A program made the translations under genes and the position numbers. Source: Coemansia sp. RSA 1804 (lineage: Eukaryota > Kickxellomycota > Kickxellomycetes > Kickxellales > Kickxellaceae). From it: 17,150 nt of DNA. The notes beneath the pieces were generated by a model. That model saw only the letters and a list, made by a program, of their open reading frames with translations. It had not been told where the DNA came from and did no database searches. The stretch spans positions 1 through 17,150 of the forward strand of contig JANBTH010000450.1 in the NCBI GenBank assembly GCA_027578815.1. Direction: 5' to 3'. Shown piece by piece: positions 7,696 through 16,999 of the stretch; the first letter of the stretch is position 1, and each line of letters opens with the position of its first letter.

Positions 7696-8713
7696 TTTAT
7701 TTGATAGCTGCTGGAAATCCGCAATAGTATAATGGTATTGCAAAAAAAAAGTAAATTTGACAATAAAGCAAGAGAAAAGTTAATTCACAAGGAAGAAGTG
7801 CACTTGGTCTTTCGTACGTTTTCATGTCTCTGGTTTAACGGGTTTTTATATTGTGCAGAATGGGTGTTCATTCTACATGTTTCAAAAGCTGGGGTTTAAA
7901 TTAATTGGCTATATTGTCAGCTAAACAGAAAACGAAATAAGGCGATATTGGTCATTTCTCTTTCTTTATCATTCATTTGACTAAAAATAAACGTATTTTT
8001 GTACTATTTGTTTCATCGTCATAGTCCTTTTTGGTGGTAATTAGAAACGTAACGTCATTATATTATATTATATCGACTTTTTTCCTTCCAATCATTAAAA
8101 GGATGTGACGACTTTTTTCATTAAGCTGTAAATATTAGAGCTTTTGGGGGGACTTGGCATCGCTAATAACCTGCTAATGTGCAATATAGGCATGTGCAAG
8201 CAAATCATTCTCCTAATGCTTACTTTTTTAATTTATGTGTCATCCTTGCATCTGTATTCCTCGGTCTTTAAATAATTAGCCAAGACCAACCAAGATGTAT
8301 TTCTTTCCTTTCTCAATGTCCAAAAAACGTGCATGGCTTCTCTATATTATTTATCGCTTTGTAGTTAAAGATCTGTATACAAAAGGGAAGGGGGTAGGGC
8401 CCGTGTTGGCCAATGCGGGCCAGTGTATTGTTGCTGCGGGATAAAACTGCAATTGCTGATATCACATTGTTGCAGTAGGAGAAAAATAAAATAAAAATAA
8501 TAAAGGTCCGATTCCCACCATTAGATCTTTCTTGAACCTTTCTTTTGAGAATGTATAGAGCAAAAAGAAAAAACAACAACAACAGAACGTTGAGGCTTGT
8601 AAATGTGTATTGAAGAATTAGGAGAAACTGTGGTGGTTTCTTTTTGTCATGGCTACGACTGTTTGTTTTGGGATAAAAGGAATTCAAGCCACGTCCTGGG
8701 CGAGCTCTCCCAT

Positions 8714-8737
8714 CCCTCCCTCCCTCCCTCCCTCCCT
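8714..8737. repeat. (CCCT)6 repeat; G-quadruplex motif on the minus strand
   Basis: Six perfect CCCT units. The minus strand reads (AGGG)6, with G-triplets separated by single A bases, a classic intramolecular quadruplex pattern. CCCT is also part of the CCCCT stress element, but here each unit has only three C. Confidence 0.9.
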
Positions 8738-9367
8738 TGTCTCCCCGAGAGATATCCTCACGATGTAAATTTCCAAGCTGCTTATTCTCCTACATTATAC
8801 TTTCCATTACCCCCGTGCCACAAAAAAATAAAATAAAGATGTTTTAGAAAGAGAAGAAAAAACGCACGTTCTTACTGCAAATATCGAAACTAACAAAAGA
8901 AGATAACACAGACCCAAACGCAGTATGTGCAAAAGATGGTGTGAGCATTGCACGCGCATTTTTTCTTATTGTCTCTTCAGGTGGTGAAATAGGAAAAATG
9001 AGCCGACCTTTCTCAAACCGTGGACAAGGATCGTCAGCCTTATTTTTTACTTTGGAATGACTCATTTCCGGTTACAAGACCCGACATGTTAAAAAACATG
9101 ATATTTTGGAAATTGATGGCAGTGGAAGAAGCAAAAAAAACATTCTCCTTTCTTTCTTTTTTTTTACCCACGCTACTGTTTGCTTCGTCTCTTGCTTTAT
9201 TTCGCCATCCAGCAAGGCATGCGTTTTTTTTGGTATTTCCTATATCAATAATGTCACTCGTGCATAATTTTTCCACATTTATGAAATGGAGAAGAAAAAA
9301 AAGATGTTGGGCAGTCAAACAAGGGCAAATCGACGAAATAAACAAGAGGGAGGGTGGAAAAAAAGGC

Positions 9368-9393
9368 GGGGGGTGGGGATGGGGGTTGTTGGG
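9368..9393 (+). repeat. G-run cluster, G-quadruplex motif on the plus strand
   Basis: Runs of 6, 4, 5 and 3 G are separated by T, AT and TTGTT. This meets the usual four-run quadruplex rule. It lies in the gene-poor stretch about 840 bases before the trehalase ATG. Confidence 0.75.
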
Positions 9394-9929
9394 CCAGGTG
9401 TGATTTTTTTTTCTTCACGGATGGATAGGACAAAAAAACAATTTGGGCAATACGTTTTCCAACATTGGGCACTTTCCCTTTTGTTTATTAGCGTCCCAAC
9501 CTCATTCTACATGTTGAAGAAACAGGATGGGTTCGGAAAGAAGGAAAGAGAGTTGCAATAAAGATATGACACGTTAGAACGCCTATTTATCTTGCTTGTT
9601 TTGTTTGCACATCAAGAACACACACACCGTCCCCCGATTCAGAAAGAAAGAAATTTATAGAGTAAAAGGAAGCAATCGCATATATAGCAAGATCAGTGTG
9701 CACTGCTGGTTTCCTGTTCTTTTTTTGCTGACCTAGTTTCCTCTTTGCGTCATCGCTTCTTTTTGCACATAGGGTGGCCCCACCCACGCATTTCTTGTTG
9801 TATTTTGTCTCTATCTTGAACTAAATACGTTGATAAGATATTGGACTTTTTTTCCACTTGTTTCCGCTGCTCTAGCAAGAAAGAGAAATCTCCAATCTCC
9901 ACGCAAGCACACACACGCACGTACCACAA

Positions 9930-9958
9930 CCCCTCCCCCCTGTCGCTTGGCCACCCCT
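9930..9958 (+). promoter_or_regulatory. Three CCCCT (STRE-like) motifs upstream of trehalase
   Basis: CCCCT occurs at 9930-9934, 9937-9941 and 9954-9958, 270-300 bases before the trehalase ATG. In yeast, CCCCT/AGGGG stress elements bound by Msn2/4-type zinc fingers drive NTH1. Function here is inferred from motif and context; the region is C-rich, so chance occurrence is possible. Confidence 0.4.
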
Positions 9959-10058
9959 TAGGATTCCTATTCTTCTCTGCTTTTTTTCCCCCCTTTCTGC
10001 AGCTCTTTCGTCCTTTTTTTTTTCTCCGACCTAGGCCACAAGAGGGAAGAGGCGGGAA

Positions 10059-10066
10059 TATATAAA
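10059..10066 (+). promoter_or_regulatory. TATA box of the trehalase gene
   Basis: TATATAAA occurs 171 bases upstream of the ATG at 10230, in an otherwise pyrimidine-rich promoter. It is the best TATA match in this spacer. Confidence 0.55.
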
Positions 10067-10229
10067 CAGCAAACGTTTTGCGATTGGGAAAATTCTCCTT
10101 GCATTATTTCTTTTCCGGCCATCTTTTTCTCTTCTACTATTTTGCTCCTTTCAGAGTAATCTTTTCTTCTTTCATCTTCTGGCTATCATAAGGACAGCAC
10201 TTACACTCCAGCCGGCATTCTCAGAGACT

Positions 10230-12962
10230 ATGGCTGGCGATATTCCGACTGCTTCCCCGCACGAGCGCATTGGCGAGCAGCTGGCGCGTGGCGCGGCAGG
10301 CGTGCGCAGGTCCCGTTCCCGCTCTTACCAGGTAAGTTTGCAGCCACGACGGAGCGCATTGTTTGGCGGCTACTGCCGATTCTTTCGATGCTGATTCTTC
10401 TGCTGCTGCTGCTGCACAGAAGAAGCAGCAGCAGCAGTAGAGGGCTCCACATCCCTTCTTCCCCCTTTCAGATGGCCCTTGCAGACACCCCTTCTAACAA
10501 CAGACACCAGTTTCTGATTTCCTGCTCGATAGAGAAGGTTCCCGCACCACCACAGCCACCAGGCGCGCAACGACGGCGGCGACAGCAGCAGCAGCGACAG
10601 CGGCGAGAACTTGGTGACGGCGCGCAGGCGCACGATGCGGCGGCGCGGGTCGATGGATGCCAAGACGTCGATTCCGCGGCGGTTCCTGATAGACATCGAG
10701 GTTGTGGAGAAGGCGCTGCTGGAGCAGGAGGACTCGAACAACGACTTCCAGATTACCATCGAGGACACGGGACCCAAGGTGCTGAAGGTTCCGACGGCAA
10801 GCAGCGGCGGGTTCCGCACATTCGAGGTGCGCGGCACGTACATGCTGTCGAATCTGCTGCAGGAGATGGCGCTGGCGCAGGACCGCGGGCTGAAGCAGAT
10901 CGTCATTGACGAGGACCGGCTCAGCGAGAACCCCGTGGACCGCCTGTCGCGCATGATCCGCACCGTGTTCTGGAACGGCCTGGTGCGGTGCATGGACGAG
11001 TCCGGGATCCAGGCGATCTGCGCGGATCCGAAGAACACGACTCCCGGCAGCCGCCCCATCATCTACGTGCCGCACAGCGATGAGCCGGCGCTGGAGTACT
11101 ACACGCAGATGGCGCGCGACCTGAGCCAGCTCCAGATCCAGGTTGTGCGGCTGCCAAAGGACATCACGCCGCAGTACGTCAACTCCATCAACAGCAAGTT
11201 CGGCGTGCTGTCGCTGGCGGCCGATGTGTCGCACGATGCCGGCGGCCGGCTTGTGTACCGGCCGCTGCCGTTTGTGGTGCCGGGCGGACGCTTCAACGAG
11301 CAGTACGGATGGGACAGCTACTTTGAGGCGCTCGGGCTGCTTGTGGATGGGCGCTGGCAGCTGGCAAAGAACATGGTTGACAACTTTGCCTACGAGATCA
11401 AGCACTACGGCAAGATCCTCAACGCCAACCGCTCGTACTACTTGACGCGCTCGCAGCCGCCGTTCCTGACCGACATGATTCTCAAGGTGTTTGAGGCGCT
11501 GCCGGCCGCAACTGCCGCCGAGCGCGAGCAGAACCTCGACTGGCTGCGCAGGTCGCTGGATGCCGCCATCACCGAGTACATTGAGGTGTGGACCAGCGCG
11601 CCGCGCTTCGACGCCAAGACGGGACTCAGCTGCTACCACACAACGGGAGTAGGCATGCCGCCCGAGACAGAGAGCACGCACTTTGACCACATCATCGCGC
11701 CGTTTGCCGAGCGGCTGGGCGTTTCTGTTGAGGAGTACAAGGCGCTGTACAATGCCGACGAAATCAACGAGCCCGAGCTCGACGACTTCTTCGTGCACGA
11801 TCGCGCCGTCCGCGAGTCCGGCCACGACACCTCGTACCGTCTGGAGCTGCGCTGCGCGAATCTGGCAACCATTGATCTGAACTGCCTGCTGTACAAGTAC
11901 GAGGTCGACATTGCCGATGCGCTGGACGAGCACTTTGGCGGCTACTTCAAGTGGTCCGGCGGCCGAGAGACGACCGCTGCTGAATGGCGCATGCGCTCGG
12001 AGACTAGGCGCCAGAGCATCAACAAGCACATGTGGAACGAGGCCAAGGGCCTCTACTTTGACTACGACGTCGTGCTTGGCGAGCAGTCAGTCTACGAGAC
12101 CGTCACCGCAACCTGGGCGCTGTGGGCCGGATGCGCAACGCCCGCGCAGGCGCGCCGTCTGGTTGAGGCGTCGTGCCGCAAGTTCGAGGTCAGCGGCGGG
12201 CTCGTCAGCGGAACCGAGGAGTCGCGCGGCGAGATCTCGCTGCAGCGGCCCAACCGCCAGTGGGACTTCCCCTTCGGCTGGGCGCCGCACCAGATCATGG
12301 CGTGGTACGGCCTGTACAACTACGGCTACGTCGATGTTGCGCGGCGCTTTGCCTACCGCTGGCTGTTCACCATCACGCAGGCCTTTGTTGACTTCAACGG
12401 CGTGGTGCCCGAGAAGTTCGATGTTGTCAACATGACGCACCGCTTCGAGGTCGAGTACGGCAACGTCGGCGCCGACTTCAAGAAGGTTGCGCGCGAGGGC
12501 TTTGGCTGGATGAACGCCTCCTACCAGGTTGGCCTGACCTATCTGACGTCACACATGCGTCGCGCCCTGGGAACGCTGACGCCGCCCGACGTCTTCTTCC
12601 GCAAGGCCAACTGGAAGGTCGATGCCACGCCGTCGCACTCGCCCACCTCGACGCCTATTCCCATTCCCTTTTTCATCTCCGAGGCCGGAACTCCGCGCGC
12701 CAGGCCACAGAGCAACGCTCTCTTCAATGCGTTGCGCTCGCTCAAGATCCGCAACGGCGCTGCTGTGCTGCCGCAGATCTCCAGCGACACCGTCTACTCC
12801 GAATCATCTGGCACTCCCAGCGACGATGCCCCGTCCAGGGATCCGCCCGACTCCGATGCCGATATGGCCACTGCTCCGCCTGCCGCCTCCTCTGCCGGAA
12901 GACCCGTGACCAGGTCAGTGGCCAGCGGCGACGACAAGCAGGAGCCCGCGAGCAGCAACTAA
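10230..12962 (+). CDS. NTH1: Neutral (cytosolic, PKA-regulated type) trehalase; exons 10230-10331 and 10533-12962
   Basis: It hydrolyses trehalose to two glucoses in the cytosol (GH37). The spliced protein is about 843 residues. Exon 1 gives 34 codons beginning MAGDIPTASP; the donor is CAG|GTAAGT and phase is 0. RRRGS (Ser74) is a PKA-type site as in fungal neutral trehalases. EDSNNDFQITIEDTGPKVL (about 100-118) is the calcium-binding segment typical of these enzymes. Trehalase signature 1 is PGGRFNEQYGWDSY (284-297) and signature 2 is QWDFPFGWAPHQ (610-621). The conserved end ALGTLTPPDVFF falls near 720, after which about 120 Ser/Pro/Thr-rich residues form an extension that the usual ~750-residue enzymes lack. 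There is no signal peptide, which argues against acid trehalase. It is convergent with the CSC1-type gene. The acceptor choice (10532 or 10562, both in frame) is uncertain. Confidence 0.93.
10332..10532 (+). other. Intron of the trehalase gene
   Basis: The donor GTAAGT follows exon codon 34. An intron is required because the exon 1 frame and the trehalase frame differ and the latter has a TAG at 10530-10532. CTAAC at 10494-10498 fits a branch site, followed by TTTCTGATTTCCTGCTCGATAG. An acceptor at 10562 (CCACCAG) also keeps phase 0 and removes 10 residues. A strong-looking CCCCCTTTCAG at 10471 would shift the frame. Confidence 0.65.
10403..10437 (+). repeat. CTG/CAG inverted repeat inside the trehalase intron
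   Basis: CTGCTGCTGCTGC (10403-10415) and GCAGCAGCAGCAG (10425-10437) are exact reverse complements separated by nine bases. The transcript would form a stable 13-bp stem between the donor and all candidate acceptors. Confidence 0.85.
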
Positions 12963-13307
12963 ACTGGCGGCCTGATGAATAGCTGTGAATGAAAGCTGTG
13001 GTGAAGGGTGGGGGGTTTTCCTTTTTGTATCTGTTTTCTTTCATCTTCTTTTTCTGAATCACAAGCATAAGTAAAAAATATCTATGTGTTAAACAGCCCG
13101 TGTATAAGTTAGTTAGATTCTGAAGAAAGCACCGTTATATTAGCAGTCGTGGTGACTATTGTATTGCTGAGTGAGCGATGTGTCAATATGTGGATTGATA
13201 TGTGGGTACGTCCTCTGCCTGAACCTGTCGAGAAACTAGTTCCAAAGTACTCTGACGTCTAAACAACTTGTAGATACTTTTTTTTTTTAGAAAATTTTAA
13301 ATAATGT
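12963..13307. other. Convergent 3' spacer between trehalase and the CSC1-type gene
   Basis: The 345 bases are AT-rich and should hold both 3' UTRs and poly(A) signals. I see no open frame, RNA gene or notable repeat beyond a T9-T10 tract near 13279. Confidence 0.5.
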
Positions 13308-16151
13308 TTAAGAAATACTACTACAGGGCCCATCAGTTTCAATTCCAACGTCAAAGTCCAAATCAATCTGGATCTTTAGAGAATTGTCATCAATCCACAC
13401 GCCTTGCGTTACGAGATGTATTGCGCCCTGTCCTTGGCTTTCCACTTCTTCTACTAGACGCTCAAACAACTTGCCAGCCAGCGGCACCCACAGCCTGCTG
13501 ACAGGCTTTGCGCACGTCATTGGGTTGGAGAGCCTTGCTGCCAGCTCGTTGTTGTCTACTGCCTTGAATTGGTTCTGCTGATTGGAAGCAAGATGAGAAG
13601 TGGCAGTACTGGTCTGGCTAATACTCCTAAGGCTAGAGACAGAAGCCAGCGTATTCTCTGTCCCGTCGTCTTCTTTATCCAAGTTATTGTGAGAAGAGGC
13701 ATAGAATTGATGGCGGTTGCTCATGGAGTCGTAAATGGCTTTATCTTGCAGCACACAGGGAAACAGCCAGAGGAAAACATTGATGGCACACACCGGGACT
13801 AGCGAGCTGTACATGGCGTAGATGCGGTTTCTTTTCACAAGTCGTTTGCTTGATACTGGAGTTGCGGCTTCCAAATCAGCCTTTTCACAGACGGACAGCA
13901 GCTCGCCTGGCTCAATGTCGCCGTTGTTGTTATTTCCTTCTTCTTCTTCTCTGTCATCTTCGGAGCCCAAGACGCTGGGAAAGTCGGCGGATGGTGGGAC
14001 GCGCTTAGCATCCAGCGCCTTCTTGAGCGGCAAGTGGTTGATGATTGGCATGTAGACATCATTGATATACATGTGCACGGCAACAGTCAGCGCTAGTACA
14101 ATTGCAGCCACAACCACGCGCATGATGGCACCAGCGCTGCCGGTGAGCTTGGCCACCATCATCAGAACCATGTAGACCTCGGACACATACAGCGCAACCA
14201 GCATCTGCTTGGCAGCTCTGGGAAACGAAAGACCGCCGGTGGCCCAGGTTTTGTCGTTGTACACGTACAGAAACTGGTATCTGTAGATAACGTAGAACAA
14301 GCCAAAGTACACCATTGCAAACCACGCTACGACGGGCGCAATGAACGAGTACGAGAGCCCCATCAGAAACACGAGCGAGTGCGTTGGAATCTGGCTGCCC
14401 CAGTCAAACTCCCCTGGCTGCTCGGCTCTGCGCATTGCGCGCGCCGTCTTTGCAGCAATCATAGGCGCCACGTACCGCACAGCCAGCCGCGTCCCCTGCA
14501 GTATCTCCTTTGCCGCGCCAATAAACGCCAGCAGCACCACGTACGTTAGGATGTTGGTTGCCGACTGCGGCACCTGCGTCTGCACCAGCTCAATGATCTT
14601 CTCCGGCTGGTTGATCGAGTTTGCGGCAATTGCCAGCACCGATGACGAAAATATCGTCACCAGATAGACGTTCCACACCTGGAAGAAGTACAGCCTGTGG
14701 AGCAGCCGCAGTTCTACCACGCTTTTTCTTGCCGTTCCCTCGAGTCGCAGAAGCAGACGAAGAATGTGCGGAAGCGCCGTCATCAGCAGCGCCAGAACCA
14801 TTGACGGCACAAACCCGCTGAACATCCCGACTGCCCATGCGCTGCCTTTGTTGTTCTCCAGCAGCCACGCAAAAGGCTTGAGTTGCGCCAGGTTCTTCAC
14901 TTGCACCAGCGCGCTTAGCAAGGCCGTCACCAGTGTCCACACCGCGGTTATTCCCATGGTTATGCCAAACGAAACGTATCCGCGGAGACGCTTGCTCCAC
15001 GCGCTCATCTTCAGATTGCTCCAGATGATGTCGTCGGGGCTGTTCACGCCCACCGACACCTGGCTCATTGAGAACGGCTTGTAGTCAAGAACCGTTTGCG
15101 CTGCCATGTGCGCTGCCACTGGTTCATGGAACGTCACCAGTGCCGCCGGTTCGTTTCTGTAGTGCTTCTCGTTTGCTTCGGCAATAAATTCATTGCATTG
15201 CGTTATCTCGCTCGTATAGTACTCAATGGCGTCAGCCTTGCTGCCGGGCACAACTCCAAGATACCGCCTGCGTATAGTGGGTCGTGGCGGCTCAACGTAT
15301 TCTGCTGCGCTCTCACGTCTATATTCCCTGGTGCACCGCACCGCGTAGGCAGTCAGCACCTTCTCTAGCCGTTTCACTGCCGAGTCGCGTCTTTTGATTG
15401 TGGAGGCCAGCTCCGATGAGGCTGCCCTGCTAATCAGGATCTGGCGCACACCACCTGGAAAGCAGCCAAATATTTCACCCAGTCTCTGCTTGTTGGCAAC
15501 CAGCGTTTTGGGTACATGTGAGACCAGAATGGTGGATGAGCCCGGGTTCCGCACATTGTCCGGATGCGTCAACCACCAGAGACGTATCCTGGCGTAGATG
15601 CGCAGCTCGCCAACTATGACATGCAGTGCCCAGATAACCGAAACAGTAAAGAACCCCACGTGCACCCAGAGCCACGCACTCTTGGGATCCACATTTCCAA
15701 TTGACAGCGAATTGAGCCCCACCTGTCCGCCCTGCCCCTGTATATTGACCGGCAATATAGTCCCGGCTGAAAGCACGCTGATTACAAGAAACATGATAAA
15801 CATTGTACGGATTGTACGAACAAACATGTATGTATCCAGTCCCGCACGCCTAACCATCTCCGTGTCTGCCACCCGAAGCGATACCGGAATCCACGAAAAC
15901 AGCCCGCTTCCTATTGGTTCTGACCTTTTGTCTCTTTCTACCGCATATGTGCGCGGTGCGTATACTCTGCGAAATCGTGGTCGCAGGATGCAGAACGCCA
16001 GGAGAAGAACCAAGGATATGAACATGTTGATCAGCACCGATGACACGAATGTTTCTATTGAGTTGGATGTAGAGTCATTGTTGCTGCTGCTGCTGCTGCT
16101 ATCCTTGGTGTCGGAACCCTCCCCGCTCAGCAGGTCTTGGATAGACACCAT
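13308..16151 (-). CDS. CSC1/OSCA/TMEM63-type ion channel (RSN1/PHM7 family)
   Basis: The 947-residue multipass membrane protein belongs to the family of osmo- or mechanically gated cation channels and scramblases. N-terminal RSN1_TM part: helices near 37-56, 113-135 and 158-180. A cytosolic PHM7-type loop of about 200 residues follows (185-385). The family block SPDDIIWSNLKMSAWSKRLR (371-390) leads into the channel core with helices near 391-415, 438-463, 488-511, 531-549, 590-632, 645-668 and 676-696. FDWGSQIP and YRYQFLYVYNDKTW match the conserved core text. The C-terminus holds an acidic insert (EDDREEEEGNNNN, 731-743), an extra hydrophobic segment (781-801) and a tail RLWVPLAGKLFERLV...GVWIDDNSLKIQIDLDFDV that resembles a decayed PHM7_ext domain. 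A Ser run (18-23) from AGC repeats lies in the N-terminus. No intron is needed. Confidence 0.9.
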   Translation of the reverse strand: MVSIQDLLSGEGSDTKDSSSSSSNNDSTSNSIETFVSSVLINMFISLVLLLAFCILRPRFRRVYAPRTYAVERDKRSEPIGSGLFSWIPVSLRVADTEMVRRAGLDTYMFVRTIRTMFIMFLVISVLSAGTILPVNIQGQGGQVGLNSLSIGNVDPKSAWLWVHVGFFTVSVIWALHVIVGELRIYARIRLWWLTHPDNVRNPGSSTILVSHVPKTLVANKQRLGEIFGCFPGGVRQILISRAASSELASTIKRRDSAVKRLEKVLTAYAVRCTREYRRESAAEYVEPPRPTIRRRYLGVVPGSKADAIEYYTSEITQCNEFIAEANEKHYRNEPAALVTFHEPVAAHMAAQTVLDYKPFSMSQVSVGVNSPDDIIWSNLKMSAWSKRLRGYVSFGITMGITAVWTLVTALLSALVQVKNLAQLKPFAWLLENNKGSAWAVGMFSGFVPSMVLALLMTALPHILRLLLRLEGTARKSVVELRLLHRLYFFQVWNVYLVTIFSSSVLAIAANSINQPEKIIELVQTQVPQSATNILTYVVLLAFIGAAKEILQGTRLAVRYVAPMIAAKTARAMRRAEQPGEFDWGSQIPTHSLVFLMGLSYSFIAPVVAWFAMVYFGLFYVIYRYQFLYVYNDKTWATGGLSFPRAAKQMLVALYVSEVYMVLMMVAKLTGSAGAIMRVVVAAIVLALTVAVHMYINDVYMPIINHLPLKKALDAKRVPPSADFPSVLGSEDDREEEEGNNNNGDIEPGELLSVCEKADLEAATPVSSKRLVKRNRIYAMYSSLVPVCAINVFLWLFPCVLQDKAIYDSMSNRHQFYASSHNNLDKEDDGTENTLASVSSLRSISQTSTATSHLASNQQNQFKAVDNNELAARLSNPMTCAKPVSRLWVPLAGKLFERLVEEVESQGQGAIHLVTQGVWIDDNSLKIQIDLDFDVGIETDGPCSSIS

Positions 16152-16999
16152 GTTGGATGGAGATGCAAAAACAAGTACGTTTTGTGAATAGAAAATAAAT
16201 TAAAAGTGCAGAAATGCAAATAATATATGTATACTAATTAATGAATAAAGAAGAAAAAAGAGAGACGACAGAGCCTAATAAACGAAATCATTCGTCCACT
16301 AATAATTCATTTCTTTTCTGAAATGGTCACAAAGAGCAAACCATGTATCATATTACTATCTTCAACTAAAGAACAAAAAACACTTGCCGTTGTCCATTCT
16401 ACATGCAGAAAAGACACCTTTAATGTTCTTTTGTTCACAATAAGCGAATAACGCAACATTATTTTCTTTGACCCTTGGGTATTATGTGCACAAGCAAAAT
16501 ATAAAAAGAAAAGAGCAAGACATTCAACATCTCTTTCTTTTGTTAGCAATAAAAAAGCACGCACTCACGCAAGCTGCTGTTTTATCCTATATTTAAACAA
16601 AATTAACAAATGAATAACCTGTTAATTAAATTTACCACGTGGCTTGTTAACATCTGCAAAAAAACCCACCAAACAGACCCAACCTCTATCTCTGCTAATA
16701 TTAGACACATAATTAGATGCTGATATTTTTCCTTTTCACACTTTACACGTGAGATTCAAGTAGCCTCCGACTTTAGCACTATTTCTAACTGCATACTCTA
16801 TTATTCCTTTTAATTAATGAAACTCAATCCTAATAATTTTTTGCTAGGAATCCTTCAAATATTTTCAAAATGGGTTTTGGCATATAAAATACGTGACATT
16901 TGCTTTGCCAAAATGTATATTCTTCTTATCCTTCACATATCACATTTTTATTGTTTGCGTATCTCGTATAGGATTACTTGTTTTCTTTGAACTCACGAA
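16152..16999. promoter_or_regulatory. Divergent promoter between the CSC1-type gene and the right paralogue
   Basis: The 848 bases are AT-rich. The inner part (16152 to about 16600) is unique and should hold the channel gene's promoter. The outer part belongs to the inverted duplication, with CACGTG E-boxes near 16636 and 16746 and the paralogue's TATA-like box. No RNA gene is evident. Confidence 0.45.
16881..16890 (+). promoter_or_regulatory. TATA-like box of the right paralogue
   Basis: CATATAAAAT begins 119 bases before the ATG at 17000, the same spacing as in the left copy, within conserved flanks. Confidence 0.5.

Larger units (their letters stand above)
6389..10229. other. Gene-poor AT-rich intergenic stretch of 3.8 kb
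   Basis: No convincing protein gene is found, whereas the rest of the window has about one gene per 2 kb. It contains (TTA)12, a (GTTTCC)-type repeat, (CCCT)6, a G-run cluster, a small possible minus-strand ORF at 7543-7695 and two more short minus-strand ORFs (6854-7075 and 6679-6876) with mixed composition. The last 600 bases are pyrimidine-rich and act as the trehalase promoter. I searched by eye for tRNA T-loops, U6-like and box C/D motifs and found none I would defend. Confidence 0.6.

Noticed and set aside
7413..7743. Spliced plus-strand mini-gene from ATG 7413 to an acceptor near 7582
   Set aside because: An in-frame join gives only about 50 hydrophobic residues, antisense to the minus-strand ORF, with no further support.
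8503..8516. tRNA T-arm-like text (AGGTCCGATTCCCA)
   Set aside because: No acceptor stem, anticodon arm or D arm at proper distances on either strand, and the TTC of the T-loop is not in place.
8313..8687. 124-codon minus-strand ORF with a hydrophobic stretch
   Set aside because: AT-rich low-complexity Phe/Leu runs, no supporting promoter or homology pattern. Probably chance.
8603..8836. 77-codon plus-strand ORF across the CCCT repeat
   Set aside because: Much of it translates the (CCCT)6 tract into Pro/Ser/Leu text; no sign of selection for coding.
10494..12029. 511-codon minus-strand ORF opposite trehalase
   Set aside because: Codon bias of the GC-rich trehalase gene keeps the antisense frame open. 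Its translation is Arg/Val/Ala-rich with no recognisable motif.
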